A stretch of 64,000 bases of DNA. Origin: Flavobacteriales bacterium (GTDB taxonomy: Bacteria; Bacteroidota; Bacteroidia; Flavobacteriales_E; Vicingaceae). Location of the stretch: the NCBI GenBank assembly GCA_002706365.1, contig PALM01000040.1, positions 50,851 through 114,850 on the forward strand, in the 5' to 3' direction. Within the stretch, counting starts at the first letter, position 1. Each line of letters opens with the position of its first letter. This document shows, in pieces, positions 35,919 through 44,036 of the stretch. The position numbers were made by a program, and so were the translations under genes. The notes under the pieces are model-generated. The model ran no database searches. It was not told where the DNA came from and saw only the letters and a list, made by a program, of their open reading frames with translations.

Positions 35919-35926
35919 CAAAAATA
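35919..35926 (-). promoter_or_regulatory. -7 box (TATTTTTG) 8 nt before the polyprenyl synthase
   Basis: Perfect TAnnTTTG on the minus strand; the predicted start site is within a few bases of the ATG at 35910. No -33 match. Confidence 0.45.
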
Positions 35927-35933
35927 AGCGAAC

Positions 35934-36995
35934 TTAATTTGAAACCACAGCTTTATTCTTATTGGCTAGCTGTCCGCAAGCTGCATCAATATCCTTACCT
36001 CTACTTCGCCTCACATTCACTATCAAATTGCGGCTTTCCAAATAGGCTGCGAAGGCATCTACCTTCTTGGGATCGGCTTGCTGGAATTCCCCATCATCAA
36101 TAGGGTTATATTCAATGATATTGATCTTACATGGTACATGCTTACAGAATTCTGCAAGCTCTCTAGCATCCTCGATCTCATCATTGAAATCCTTGAAAAT
36201 GATGTATTCGAAAGTGATACGAGTGCCGGTCTTATTGTAGAAATGCTTTAAGGCTTCAGCCAGGATCTCGAGATTGTTTTGATCATTTATAGGCATGATC
36301 TTGGAGCGCTTCTCATCATTTGCCGCATGAAGGGATAAGGCCAAATTGAATTTCACCTCATCATCTCCCAATCGTTTGATCAGTTTGGCGATTCCGGCCG
36401 TGGAAACGGTAATTCGCTTTGGCGACATGCCCAATCCATCCGTTGAGGTAATGCGCTCAACCGACTTCAACATTTGAGAGTAATTGAGCAATGGCTCACC
36501 CATACCCATATACACAATGTTGCTAAGTGGCTTCTGATAGAATTCTTCAGCTTGCTCCTTGAGTATAGCGACCTGATCGTAGATCTCATCAAAGCGAATA
36601 TTTCTGGCAAGCTTCAACTTACCCGTAGCGCAAAATTTACAAGCTAAACTGCATCCCACTTGAGAAGAGATACATGCTGTCATACGATCAGATGCGGGAA
36701 TTAACACCCCTTCTGTGATCTTACCGTCTGCTAAACGGAATGCATTTTTTACAGTGCCATCATTACTTCGCTGTTGATCGGCTACAGAAACTGCCGGAAG
36801 TTCGAAATTTGCTTCAAGCAAACTGCGCGTATCCAATGAGAGATTGGTCATGGCTTCAAAGCTTCTGGCCGACTTCTTCCAAAGCCATTCTTCCACTTGC
36901 TTGGCACGAAAAGCTTTCACCTTGTGTTCAGCAAAGAATTCCATCAATTCCTCGCGACTCAAATCCCTGATATTCCTTTTCTTCTGCGCCTCCAT
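35934..36995 (-). CDS. rlmN: 23S rRNA (adenine-C2)-methyltransferase (dual-specificity, also tRNA)
   Basis: 353 residues from the ATG at 36995 (MEAQKKRN); a longer frame to 37028 would run across the divergent promoter. Radical SAM cluster motif CSLACKFCATGK (CxxxCxxC), preceded by CISSQVG. YMGMGEPLLNY and STAGIAKLIKRL follow, and the second catalytic Cys lies near the C-terminus in RSRGKDIDAACGQLA. It methylates C2 of A2503 in 23S rRNA and A37 in some tRNAs. It is divergent to a deaminase-type amidohydrolase with only 31 bp between the two starts. Confidence 0.95.
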   Translation of the reverse strand: MEAQKKRNIRDLSREELMEFFAEHKVKAFRAKQVEEWLWKKSARSFEAMTNLSLDTRSLLEANFELPAVSVADQQRSNDGTVKNAFRLADGKITEGVLIPASDRMTACISSQVGCSLACKFCATGKLKLARNIRFDEIYDQVAILKEQAEEFYQKPLSNIVYMGMGEPLLNYSQMLKSVERITSTDGLGMSPKRITVSTAGIAKLIKRLGDDEVKFNLALSLHAANDEKRSKIMPINDQNNLEILAEALKHFYNKTGTRITFEYIIFKDFNDEIEDARELAEFCKHVPCKINIIEYNPIDDGEFQQADPKKVDAFAAYLESRNLIVNVRRSRGKDIDAACGQLANKNKAVVSN

Positions 36996-37000
36996 GGCCG

Positions 37001-37008
37001 CAAAGTTA
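37001..37008 (-). promoter_or_regulatory. -7 box (TAACTTTG) 5 nt before rlmN
   Basis: Perfect TAnnTTTG; transcription would begin at or beside the ATG (36995). It lies back to back with the -7 box of the divergent gene. Confidence 0.5.
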
Positions 37009-37013
37009 ATCTT

Positions 37014-37021
37014 TATTTTTG
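37014..37021 (+). promoter_or_regulatory. -7 box (TATTTTTG) 5 nt before the divergent amidohydrolase
   Basis: Perfect TAnnTTTG; G at 37021, ATG at 37027, so a leaderless transcript is predicted. Confidence 0.5.
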
Positions 37022-37026
37022 CCCTC

Positions 37027-38196
37027 ATGGATTCTATGATGTACAGTGCCGATTACCTTTTTCTGGGAGATGGAAATCTTCTAAAGAACGCTTCTGTGAA
37101 GGTGAATAGAGAAGGCACTATTTTAGAAATCCTAGAATCTAGCTCCAATGATGAATCAGCCATAAAAATTGAAGGTGGGATTTCTCCCTCTTTTATCAAT
37201 TGTCATTGCCATCTTGAACTTTCTCATATGCATAAGAAAGTGGAGATGCACGGCGGACTCCATCAATTCATCCCATCCTTGCAATCTCAGCGAAAAGTAG
37301 ATCAGAGCACCATTGACAAAGCAATCCAGGCTTGGGATCAGAAGATGTGGGAGAATGGCATTTCTGCTGTAGGGGATATTACAAATGGACTAGACAGCTT
37401 GCCGACAAAAAAATCTTCAAAGATCCACTACCATAATTTCATAGAGCTCTTTGGCCTGAGAGAGGCAAAGGCAGAAGAGATTTTCGAGCACGGAAGTGGA
37501 GTATTGGAGCGTTTCAAGAGTGAAGGATTATCAGCCAATTTAGTGCCTCATAGTCCGTATGCGGTCTCCGATCCGCTTTACAAAATGATCGCTGAAGCCA
37601 GTCGGGGTAAGGCCATCAGCATTCACAATCAGGAGACCAAAGGTGAGCGACAGATGTTTGAAGAGGCCAAAGGTCCTTTACAAGAAATGTTAGAGAATTT
37701 TGGAAATGACCCAGAGGAGTTTGCCAAAGAGCAATCAAATTCACTTCTACATGCTTTGCAATTCTTTCCCGAGGATCAGAAGATCTTGTTGGTCCACAAC
37801 ACCTTTAGTGAAGCCGCAGATCTCCAGGCCGCAAGCAATTCGCATTCAAATCTATATTGGTGTTTTTGTCCGCAAGCCAATTGGTATATTGAAAAGACAT
37901 TGCCCAATATTCCCCTTTTCCTAGAGCCTGGATTAAAATGTACCTTGGGTACAGATAGCCTTGCTTCTAATCTCGAGCTGAGTATTCTGGCGGAGATGAA
38001 ATTGATCAAATCACACTATCCCGAAATCAAAACCAACACACTTATGCAATGGGCATGTGCGAATGGTGCAGAATTCTTTGAGCTAGATGACTTAGGTAAG
38101 ATGGAAATAGGGAAAAAATGCGGATTGAATCACATCAGCAATTTAGATTCCAACGGGGAGATCACTGAAGACTCAGCTGTGAGTCGGATCATCTAG
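37027..38196 (+). CDS. Amidohydrolase-superfamily deaminase-like enzyme
   Basis: 389 residues from the ATG at 37027 (a second ATG is at 37036). The full metal-site set of the deaminase-type amidohydrolases is present: INCHCHLELSH (HxH), ISIHNQETKGE (His), LLVHNTF (His) and LGTDSLASN (Asp). The pattern resembles TrzN/S-adenosylhomocysteine-deaminase-like enzymes, which hydrolyse amino groups from purine or related rings. The substrate is not identifiable; an aminofutalosine or guanine-type substrate is possible. It is a cytoplasmic protein without signal peptide. It overlaps the convergent ispD gene by 8 bp. Confidence 0.85.
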   Translation: MDSMMYSADYLFLGDGNLLKNASVKVNREGTILEILESSSNDESAIKIEGGISPSFINCHCHLELSHMHKKVEMHGGLHQFIPSLQSQRKVDQSTIDKAIQAWDQKMWENGISAVGDITNGLDSLPTKKSSKIHYHNFIELFGLREAKAEEIFEHGSGVLERFKSEGLSANLVPHSPYAVSDPLYKMIAEASRGKAISIHNQETKGERQMFEEAKGPLQEMLENFGNDPEEFAKEQSNSLLHALQFFPEDQKILLVHNTFSEAADLQAASNSHSNLYWCFCPQANWYIEKTLPNIPLFLEPGLKCTLGTDSLASNLELSILAEMKLIKSHYPEIKTNTLMQWACANGAEFFELDDLGKMEIGKKCGLNHISNLDSNGEITEDSAVSRII

Positions 38197-38857
38197 ATCG
38201 CTCTTCTACTAAAAGTTCTGCGAGCTTCAAATCTAGAGGCGTGGTGATCTTGATATTCTCTAAATTGCCTTCCACCAGATTGATTTTTTCTCCGGCAGCT
38301 TCTATGACTGATGCATCATCCGTAAAGCTACCTTCTAGATTCTCATAGGCAGATTTGATAAGGCCAGCGTGAAAACATTGGGGCGTTTGCACAGACACAT
38401 AATTGCTGCGATCCACTGCTTTAGAAATGTCTCCTTCAAGAGTTCGTAAGGAATCGGTGAGTGTCTTCACAGGAATGGCATTGCCACTTTCTTCAGCTTT
38501 TGCAAAAGTGCCTAAGATCGTTGCTGCACTAACCAAAGGCCTTACAGCGTCGTGAATTCCTACTAGAGAATCTGAGGGGATCAAGTCCAAACCGTTCTTT
38601 ACGGAATCAGTGCGTTCATTACCACCAATTGCAGTTGGCACATCAGCATACTTTGTATTGGCAGAGACCTCTTTCCAAAGGGATAGTTGATCCTTGGGAA
38701 GCACTAAAACGAATTTGATCTCGGCTATGGCTTCTGAGAATTGCTCCAAGGTATGAAGCAAGATCGCTTTACCAGCCAAAGGCAAGAATTGCTTGGGAGT
38801 TTGATGTCCCATGCGTTTCCCTTTGCCACCGGCGACAATAAGCGCGTACTTTTCCAA
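38189..38857 (-). CDS. ispD: 2-C-methyl-D-erythritol 4-phosphate cytidylyltransferase
   Basis: 222 residues with a TTG start 4 bp after queA. The nucleotide-binding loop is LIVAGGKGKRMGHQTPKQFL. Later blocks are TAIGGNERTDSVKNGL, GIHDAVRPLVSAATI and TDDASVIEAAG, all conserved in IspD. It makes CDP-methylerythritol in the MEP isoprenoid pathway, in line with a polyprenyl synthase a few kb away. No in-frame ATG lies upstream of the AGGKGKRMG loop, so TTG is the start by necessity. Confidence 0.94.
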   Translation of the reverse strand: MEKYALIVAGGKGKRMGHQTPKQFLPLAGKAILLHTLEQFSEAIAEIKFVLVLPKDQLSLWKEVSANTKYADVPTAIGGNERTDSVKNGLDLIPSDSLVGIHDAVRPLVSAATILGTFAKAEESGNAIPVKTLTDSLRTLEGDISKAVDRSNYVSVQTPQCFHAGLIKSAYENLEGSFTDDASVIEAAGEKINLVEGNLENIKITTPLDLKLAELLVEERSR

Positions 38858-38860
38858 AAC

Positions 38861-39907
38861 TTAGATGATCAGCATGGCATCGCCATAGCTGTAGAATCGA
38901 TATTTCTCTTTGATTGCTGTCTTATACGCTTCCATGATCAAGTCGTAACCTCCGAAAGCTGCAGTCATCATCAATAGAGTTGACTCAGGCATGTGGAAGT
39001 TAGTCACCATCATATCGGCAATACTAAATTCGTATGGAGGGAAGATGAATTTATTCGTCCATCCGCTATAAGGTTTTAAGAAGCCATCGGTCGACACAGA
39101 AGTTTCAATGGCTCTCATTGAAGTGGTACCTACCGCACAAATCTTATTCTTTCTCTTCTTAGCGTTATTTACGAGATCGGCTGTTGAAGCAGGAATGATC
39201 ACCTCTTCAGAGTCCATCTTGTGCTTGGTAAGATCTTCAACCTCAACTGGACGGAAAGTTCCAAGTCCAACATGTAAAGTAAGCGGAGCAAACTCAATTC
39301 CGTTGATCTCCAATCTCTTCAGAAGGTTTTTGCTAAAGTGCAATCCGGCAGTTGGAGCAGCTACAGCACCTTCATTCTTCGCATATACTGTTTGGTAACG
39401 CTCTTCATCTTCCGGCTCTACTTCTCTTTCGATGTATTTTGGGATAGGAGTTTCACCCAAAGACTCAATGATCTTCTTGAACTCATCATGCGTTCCGTCG
39501 AAAAGGAACCTCAATGTTCTACCTCTAGAAGTAGTATTATCGATCACTTCAGCAACCAAATCATCATCTCCGAAGTATAGCTTATTACCAATTCTGATCT
39601 TTCTTGCCGGATCTACCAAAACATCCCAAAGCAAGTTTTCTCCATTTAGCTCTCTCAACAAGAACACCTCGATCTTTGCTCCAGTCTTTTCTTTATTGCC
39701 ATATAAACGGGCTGGAAATACCTTCGTATCATTCTGGATCAACACATCTCCTTCTTCCATATAATTCACGAAGTCCTTAAACATCTTGTGCTCAATGGTT
39801 CCTTTAGCTCGGTTCACTACCATCATTCGAGATTCATCTCGGTTTTCTGCAGGATATTGAGCTAGTAAATTAGCTGGAAGATCGAATTTGAATTTGGATA
39901 ATTTCAT
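38861..39907 (-). CDS. queA: tRNA preQ1(34) S-adenosylmethionine ribosyltransferase-isomerase
   Basis: 348 residues from the ATG at 39907 ([20 protein letters not shown]), the typical QueA start; an upstream ATG at 39934 adds nine unrelated residues. Blocks conserved in the family are [51 protein letters not shown] and [13 protein letters not shown]. It transfers the ribosyl part of SAM to preQ1 in tRNA to give epoxyqueuosine. It is followed by ispD after 3 bp. The -7 box at 39946-39953 gives a leader of about 30 nt. Confidence 0.96.
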   Translation of the reverse strand: MKLSKFKFDLPANLLAQYPAENRDESRMMVVNRAKGTIEHKMFKDFVNYMEEGDVLIQNDTKVFPARLYGNKEKTGAKIEVFLLRELNGENLLWDVLVDPARKIRIGNKLYFGDDDLVAEVIDNTTSRGRTLRFLFDGTHDEFKKIIESLGETPIPKYIEREVEPEDEERYQTVYAKNEGAVAAPTAGLHFSKNLLKRLEINGIEFAPLTLHVGLGTFRPVEVEDLTKHKMDSEEVIIPASTADLVNNAKKRKNKICAVGTTSMRAIETSVSTDGFLKPYSGWTNKFIFPPYEFSIADMMVTNFHMPESTLLMMTAAFGGYDLIMEAYKTAIKEKYRFYSYGDAMLII

Positions 39908-39945
39908 GCTATGCGAAGCTTTAGGTATTGCCAAAAAACGGAGGG

Positions 39946-39953
39946 CAAATTTA
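39946..39953 (-). promoter_or_regulatory. -7 box (TAAATTTG) of queA-ispD
   Basis: Perfect TAnnTTTG in the gap between truB and queA; no clear -33. Confidence 0.4.
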
Positions 39954-39972
39954 ATAAAATATGTTTTACAGT

Positions 39973-40671
39973 CTAGATGACATTTGAGCTTGAAATGAGT
40001 TCAACCCATTCTTCAATTCCCTTGGCATCAGATACTCTATAATCGCCTATTTCTGTTCTTCTCAGTGACTTTAGATATGCCCCAACTTTTAGCTCTTTGC
40101 CAAAGTCGTGAGCCATAGACCTTATATAGGTGCCTTTTGAACATCTGATCCTGAACTCTACTATGGGTAATTCTATCCTAGTTAGCTCAAACTCATATAC
40201 TTCAATAGCCTTAGCTTCCAATTGCATATCACTGCCTTGTCGGGCTAGCTTATAGGCCCTCGTTCCATTTACTTTCTTAGCTGAAAAGAGCGGTGGCTGC
40301 TGCATGAATGGACCAGTTTGCTTACTTGCTGCCTTTTTCAGATCATCTACACTGAGGTGAGCTGTTTCTTGAAAGTTCTCAGGCTCTGTTTCCAGATCGT
40401 ATGAAGCTGTGGTAGCTCCTAAATAGAATTCTCCAGTATACTCTTTCTCTGCATCTTGAATCGATGGGATCTGTTTGGTCTTTTTTCCGCTACACAGTAC
40501 AAGTAAACCACTAGCCAAAGGATCCAAAGTACCGGCATGACCGACTTTGATCTTCTTTTTTCCGGTGACTCTTTGAATAAGGAATTTGAGCTTCTTAACT
40601 ACGTCGAAGGATGTCCATTCCAATGGCTTATCGACAAGGAGAATCTCGCCTTCGACAAAATTGAGCATCAA
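39973..40671 (-). CDS. truB: tRNA pseudouridine(55) synthase
   Basis: 232 residues. The catalytic Asp is in [33 protein letters not shown], '[11 protein letters not shown]' and [15 protein letters not shown] are further TruB signatures. It isomerises U55 in the T-loop of tRNAs. No PUA domain is present at the C-terminus, giving a shorter protein than E. coli TruB, as usual in this phylum. It lies 12 bp after the DUF3098 gene in an ftsX-DUF3098-truB run. Confidence 0.95.
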   Translation of the reverse strand: MMLNFVEGEILLVDKPLEWTSFDVVKKLKFLIQRVTGKKKIKVGHAGTLDPLASGLLVLCSGKKTKQIPSIQDAEKEYTGEFYLGATTASYDLETEPENFQETAHLSVDDLKKAASKQTGPFMQQPPLFSAKKVNGTRAYKLARQGSDMQLEAKAIEVYEFELTRIELPIVEFRIRCSKGTYIRSMAHDFGKELKVGAYLKSLRRTEIGDYRVSDAKGIEEWVELISSSNVI

Positions 40672-40683
40672 AAGAGGCCTTAA

Positions 40684-40947
40684 TTAATTAGAGCTAGAAT
40701 CTTCTTCCTGCTCGTTTGGCTTTTTGAGGATGGCGTAAATGGCCAAACCGAATGCAGCGAGAATCATTAGTGGAGCAAGAGTAATACGACGGAAAGCAAA
40801 TAGTCCATCATAGTTGAACACTGCAGGATCATCTGATCCGCCTCCGGCCATTAGCAAATAGCCCAAAATGGCTAAGCCAGCAGCAGCGGCAAAGAGTTGA
40901 TAATTGATCTTCTCAAATGGCATTTCGTCTTTTCCCTGGTCTTTCAT
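40684..40947 (-). CDS. DUF3098 small membrane protein
   Basis: 87 residues from the ATG at 40947 (MKDQGKDEMPFEKINYQL); a longer frame to 41016 overlaps ftsX and was rejected. Two membrane helices (YQLFAAAAGLAILGYLLMAGG and 'ITLAPLMILAAFGLAIYAIL') flank the FNYDGLFAFRR loop; GGGSDDP and FAFRRITLAP are characteristic of DUF3098. The family is regularly encoded right after ftsX in Bacteroidota, as here (5 bp gap), hinting at a link with the FtsEX cell-division ABC complex. Function unknown. Confidence 0.88.
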   Translation of the reverse strand: MKDQGKDEMPFEKINYQLFAAAAGLAILGYLLMAGGGSDDPAVFNYDGLFAFRRITLAPLMILAAFGLAIYAILKKPNEQEEDSSSN

Positions 40948-40952
40948 CTTCT

Positions 40953-41828
40953 TTAGTATAGGTCTCCGCTTTGAACTCTTAAAAATTTTCGCACAGCTAA
41001 AGCAGTAGATAACCACGAAATTAGGATTCCCATCAATACTACCAAAGCGAAAAGAACAAGATATACGTTAAAGTTTTGTAATTCAATGAACTCAGGAAGG
41101 TTTTGTTGCACACTATACATCACCCCTAAGAGGAGCGCAATAGCAATGAAACTGCTGATCACTCCATTCAATATACCCCTTGTTACAAAAGGTCTGCGTA
41201 TGAATCCACTAGTAGCGCCAACCAATTGCATGGTTTTGATCAAGAAGCGCTTGGAATAGATTGCCAAGCGAATGGTGTTGTTGATCAATGCGATCACCAC
41301 AATTAGCAGAAGAATGCTAAAAACAAAGAGGATCAATCCGATCTTATTTACATTCTCATTCACTTCAGAGATCAGGTCTTTCTGCACAACTACCTCTTTC
41401 ACAATGGGAGAACGATTCAATTCAGCTTCGATCTGACTAATACTATCCGGAACAGCATAATCGGCTTTTAGATAAAGATCCAAGCTCGCTGTGAGAGGAT
41501 TATAGCCTAGGAACTCCACAAAGTCTTCACCTAGATCCTCTTCCATCAATTTGGCAGCATCTTCTTTTGAGGTGTATTCCAGTCGGTTAGTATAGGGTCT
41601 AGCCTCTAGCGACTTTTGTAAAGCGGCCAATTGCTGTGGAGAGAAATCATCGCTCAAATACATAGAGAATCCAATATTCTCTTTCACATAATTTGAAAGC
41701 GCATTGGCATTGATAAGCATCATGGCCAAAAGTCCCAAGAGGAACAATACCAATGAAGTACTGATTATGGTAGAAATGTAAGTAGTTCTAACCTTGGGAG
41801 TAGATGGTTTTGGTTCTGCTTTTGCCAT
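40953..41828 (-). CDS. ftsX: Cell division ABC transporter permease FtsX
   Basis: 291 residues with four membrane helices: the first near residues 20-42, then a periplasmic domain (about 45-165), then three helices in the C-terminal FtsX_3/MacB-like part (ILFVFSILLLIVVIALI, the SSFIAIALLLGVMYS segment and the FNVYLVLFALVVLMGILIS segment). NTIRLAIYSKRFLIKTMQLVGAT is the conserved cytoplasmic FtsX block. With the ATPase FtsE (not in the window) it controls cell-wall hydrolases at the septum. DUF3098 and truB follow. Confidence 0.92.
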   Translation of the reverse strand: MAKAEPKPSTPKVRTTYISTIISTSLVLFLLGLLAMMLINANALSNYVKENIGFSMYLSDDFSPQQLAALQKSLEARPYTNRLEYTSKEDAAKLMEEDLGEDFVEFLGYNPLTASLDLYLKADYAVPDSISQIEAELNRSPIVKEVVVQKDLISEVNENVNKIGLILFVFSILLLIVVIALINNTIRLAIYSKRFLIKTMQLVGATSGFIRRPFVTRGILNGVISSFIAIALLLGVMYSVQQNLPEFIELQNFNVYLVLFALVVLMGILISWLSTALAVRKFLRVQSGDLY

Positions 41829-41874
41829 TGGATTGGGGTAAAATTAGTTTTATGGAATATGATTTACAAGACCC

Positions 41875-42210
41875 TTAAGATTTAAGCACTCCCAATTTAA
41901 TTCCAAGGCTTTTACCAAACTCTCTGATCTCATTCGCCAAAGACACTTCTCCGGTTGCACGCTCGAAAGAATCAGCCAATGTAATGATGTTCTGGCAAGA
42001 GAACTTTTTCATCTCATCAACCATCATATCTTTTGTCCACAAGTCGATTCTCAATGTATTATTCTCATCCTGATCCCAAAGTGCCAACATCACTGCCTTT
42101 GAAAGATTATCTCCTTCCTTTTCAGAACCTTCAGCCTCCCATTGGATCTTCTCAGGTACCTGATTCTCATCCAGGCTGATCGTAAATTTTATCTCAGATT
42201 TCTTCGTCAT
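41875..42210 (-). CDS. gldC: Gliding motility protein GldC
   Basis: 111 residues, soluble. The beginning KKSEIKFTISLDENQVPEKI, then 'NLSKAVMLALWDQDENNTLRIDLWTKDMMVDEMKKF' (in part ALWDQDENNTLRIDLWTKDM) and the C-terminal EIREFGKSLGIKLG match GldC of gliding Bacteroidota. In Flavobacterium johnsoniae gldC follows gldB and improves gliding, without a known biochemical activity. The same order is found here, 5 bp apart on the minus strand. Confidence 0.9.
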   Translation of the reverse strand: MTKKSEIKFTISLDENQVPEKIQWEAEGSEKEGDNLSKAVMLALWDQDENNTLRIDLWTKDMMVDEMKKFSCQNIITLADSFERATGEVSLANEIREFGKSLGIKLGVLKS

Positions 42211-42215
42211 CTCTT

Positions 42216-43241
42216 TTACTGTGGTTTATATTTTGATTGTTGCAAAATTTGATTGGCATCTTGCATCTGCATAAGCTGGGGCAAGGTTCTGCCTTTATTT
42301 CTGTCCATATAGGCTTTCACGATCTCATAACCGAGCCATTGTCCAACCCTTCCCGGACTACCCTCGGGAAAGCCCGGAATGAAAGGTGAGTCGCCCAAAT
42401 ACTTTCGAATCTTGTAGTTTTCTGTGGTAAAGAGCAATTCCATTTCTAAGAAATGAGCCCAAACTTCAGCTGCATTATCTCTGCACCAATTCAATTCTTC
42501 GGCTTCATAGTTTAGCAAAAGATGCTCTTCCACTTCCGGAAGGAAGGCATAAAGCAAATAGATGATCTTTCCTTGATAGACCATTTGCTCTAAGAGGTTT
42601 TGAGCCTCCTTGGATTGGAATTCCGTCAATAGCCAGGCTTTAAGGGCATCGGAAACTATATATTCCCGACTAAAATACTTGAACTTATAAGCCGGAATGC
42701 CTGCCTGTGGATAAAGCTCGAAATCCTTACCTAAATAGTTATCCAATGAGATCACTAGTAAGCTGTCATCTACCACAGTGCTGTATGTAAAAGCAGAGAT
42801 CATACTTTTCAGTTGGGGAATACTTCGCTCTGGAAAATAGTGCTGAAAGCGCAATAGTCCTTTTTCAATGAGCTCTAATTCTGAATTCAGACTACCGTTA
42901 GGGTAAGCCGACTTAACTGCTTCAAAAAGTTCCAGTATATTTTGATCCGAGGTGTACTTCTCCAAGGTTTGAAGGCTTGCAGGGTCTTCTAAGGCTCCAA
43001 AACGCATTATCGCTTGTGTATAAAGTGGTAACATTCGGGGGTAATCAGCTTGCAACTGTTCAAGCTCTTCTTGCGTAAACCCTGAATCTCCAAGGGTGAA
43101 TAAGTCTAATTCAAAACGCTGCCAATGAAGCTCAGCTGTTTGTCCTTTTAGATCAACTTCCCATGGATTAGAATCGCAAGCAATGAGAAAGAATGAGAAA
43201 ATAATGATAAAGCTCCTCCGATAAGGGAAGTTTATTTCCAT
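42216..43241 (-). CDS. gldB: Gliding motility lipoprotein GldB
   Basis: 341 residues from the ATG at 43241 (MEINFPYRR); a longer frame to 43304 runs into the divergent gene. The signal peptide ends in a lipobox, IIIFSFFLIACDSNPWEVD. Conserved GldB features include 'VELKRFELDLF'-like HWQRFELDLFTL, RYFPERSIPQLKS-like QHYFPERSIPQL, SLDNYLGKDFELYP and the C-terminal GRVGQWLGYEIVKAYMDRN. GldB is required for gliding in F. johnsoniae and is thought to act in the periplasm with the gliding/T9SS machinery. gldC follows immediately. Confidence 0.92.
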   Translation of the reverse strand: MEINFPYRRSFIIIFSFFLIACDSNPWEVDLKGQTAELHWQRFELDLFTLGDSGFTQEELEQLQADYPRMLPLYTQAIMRFGALEDPASLQTLEKYTSDQNILELFEAVKSAYPNGSLNSELELIEKGLLRFQHYFPERSIPQLKSMISAFTYSTVVDDSLLVISLDNYLGKDFELYPQAGIPAYKFKYFSREYIVSDALKAWLLTEFQSKEAQNLLEQMVYQGKIIYLLYAFLPEVEEHLLLNYEAEELNWCRDNAAEVWAHFLEMELLFTTENYKIRKYLGDSPFIPGFPEGSPGRVGQWLGYEIVKAYMDRNKGRTLPQLMQMQDANQILQQSKYKPQ

Positions 43242-43250
43242 AAAATCAAA

Positions 43251-43258
43251 TAGATTTG
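43251..43258 (+). promoter_or_regulatory. -7 box (TAGATTTG) before the PorT-like gene
   Basis: Perfect TAnnTTTG, 20 nt before the ATG at 43279. TTTA lies 16 bp upstream, slightly close for a -33. Confidence 0.45.
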
Positions 43259-43264
43259 TCAACA

Positions 43265-43272
43265 CAAAGATA
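43265..43272 (-). promoter_or_regulatory. -7 box (TATCTTTG) before gldB
   Basis: Perfect TAnnTTTG on the minus strand, 23 nt before the gldB ATG. It faces the plus-strand box at 43251-43258, so the two start regions overlap. Confidence 0.4.
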
Positions 43273-43278
43273 CCTTTT

Positions 43279-44013
43279 ATGAAAAAGCTACTATCACTAA
43301 TCATACTATCATTTGTCTTTAGTATTGGTTACGGACAAGAAAAGAGTTTCCAATTAGGACTTCAAGTGAGTCCTACCTTTGGGTGGATTAAACCCGATGT
43401 AAGCGGAGTTGATAATGAAGGCACTCGCTTTGGTTTCAACTTTGGCATCACCGGAGATTTTAATATTGCAGAAAACTATTCCATATCTACCGGAATTCTT
43501 ATTGTAAACACCGGGGGAAGAATGTCTTATCCAGATATTGTTGATTTTGGCACTACAAGCAATCCGGATCAAGAACTCGGGAGGTCTGAAGTAGAAATTC
43601 GCCTTAGGTACATAGAGCTTCCTCTCACCTTAAAGCTGAAAACCAATCAAATTGGCTATTGGACCTATTATGGACAATTTGGGTTTGGCGCAGCTTTCAA
43701 TTATGATGCTGAAGGAGATATCACTTCGAACTCTCCTAATAGACAGAATGATATTAGTCAAGAAGAAGTTGACTTTGCAGATGAAGTTAATCTATTCAGA
43801 GCGAGTTTGATCGTTGGTTTAGGAGCCGAGTACAATATTTCTGGCAATACATCACTGATTTTCGGACTGACATTCGATAATGGCTTCACCAATATTTTTG
43901 ATTTCAATTCTCCAATTGCCGATGGAAATGGAAATGCAGAAAACACTACAGATACTCAAGCTGTTAAGGCAATAAACAACTATATTGCCATAAACTTGGG
44001 CATACTTTTTTAG
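43279..44013 (+). CDS. PorT-family outer membrane beta-barrel protein
   Basis: 244 residues with a signal peptide (MKKLLSLIILSFVFSIGYGQ). The barrel strands include LQLGLQVSPTFGWIKPD-like QLGLQVSPTFGWIKP, the block RYIELPLTLKLKTNQIGYW (the YIE(I/L)PLxLK signature of the OMP_b-brl_2/PorT family) and a closing strand AINLGILF ending in Phe. True PorT is a T9SS component; many paralogues share the fold, so assignment to PorT itself is not safe. It lies between gldB and nadE, two genes linked in gliding bacteria. Confidence 0.85.
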   Translation: MKKLLSLIILSFVFSIGYGQEKSFQLGLQVSPTFGWIKPDVSGVDNEGTRFGFNFGITGDFNIAENYSISTGILIVNTGGRMSYPDIVDFGTTSNPDQELGRSEVEIRLRYIELPLTLKLKTNQIGYWTYYGQFGFGAAFNYDAEGDITSNSPNRQNDISQEEVDFADEVNLFRASLIVGLGAEYNISGNTSLIFGLTFDNGFTNIFDFNSPIADGNGNAENTTDTQAVKAINNYIAINLGILF

Positions 44014-44036
44014 CCTAAGGGAGAGAATAAAAACCC

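Noticed and set aside
36844..37026. N-terminal extension of the amidohydrolase opposite rlmN
   Set aside because: It runs antisense to rlmN; the ATG at 37027 follows a perfect -7 box and begins with family-like sequence.
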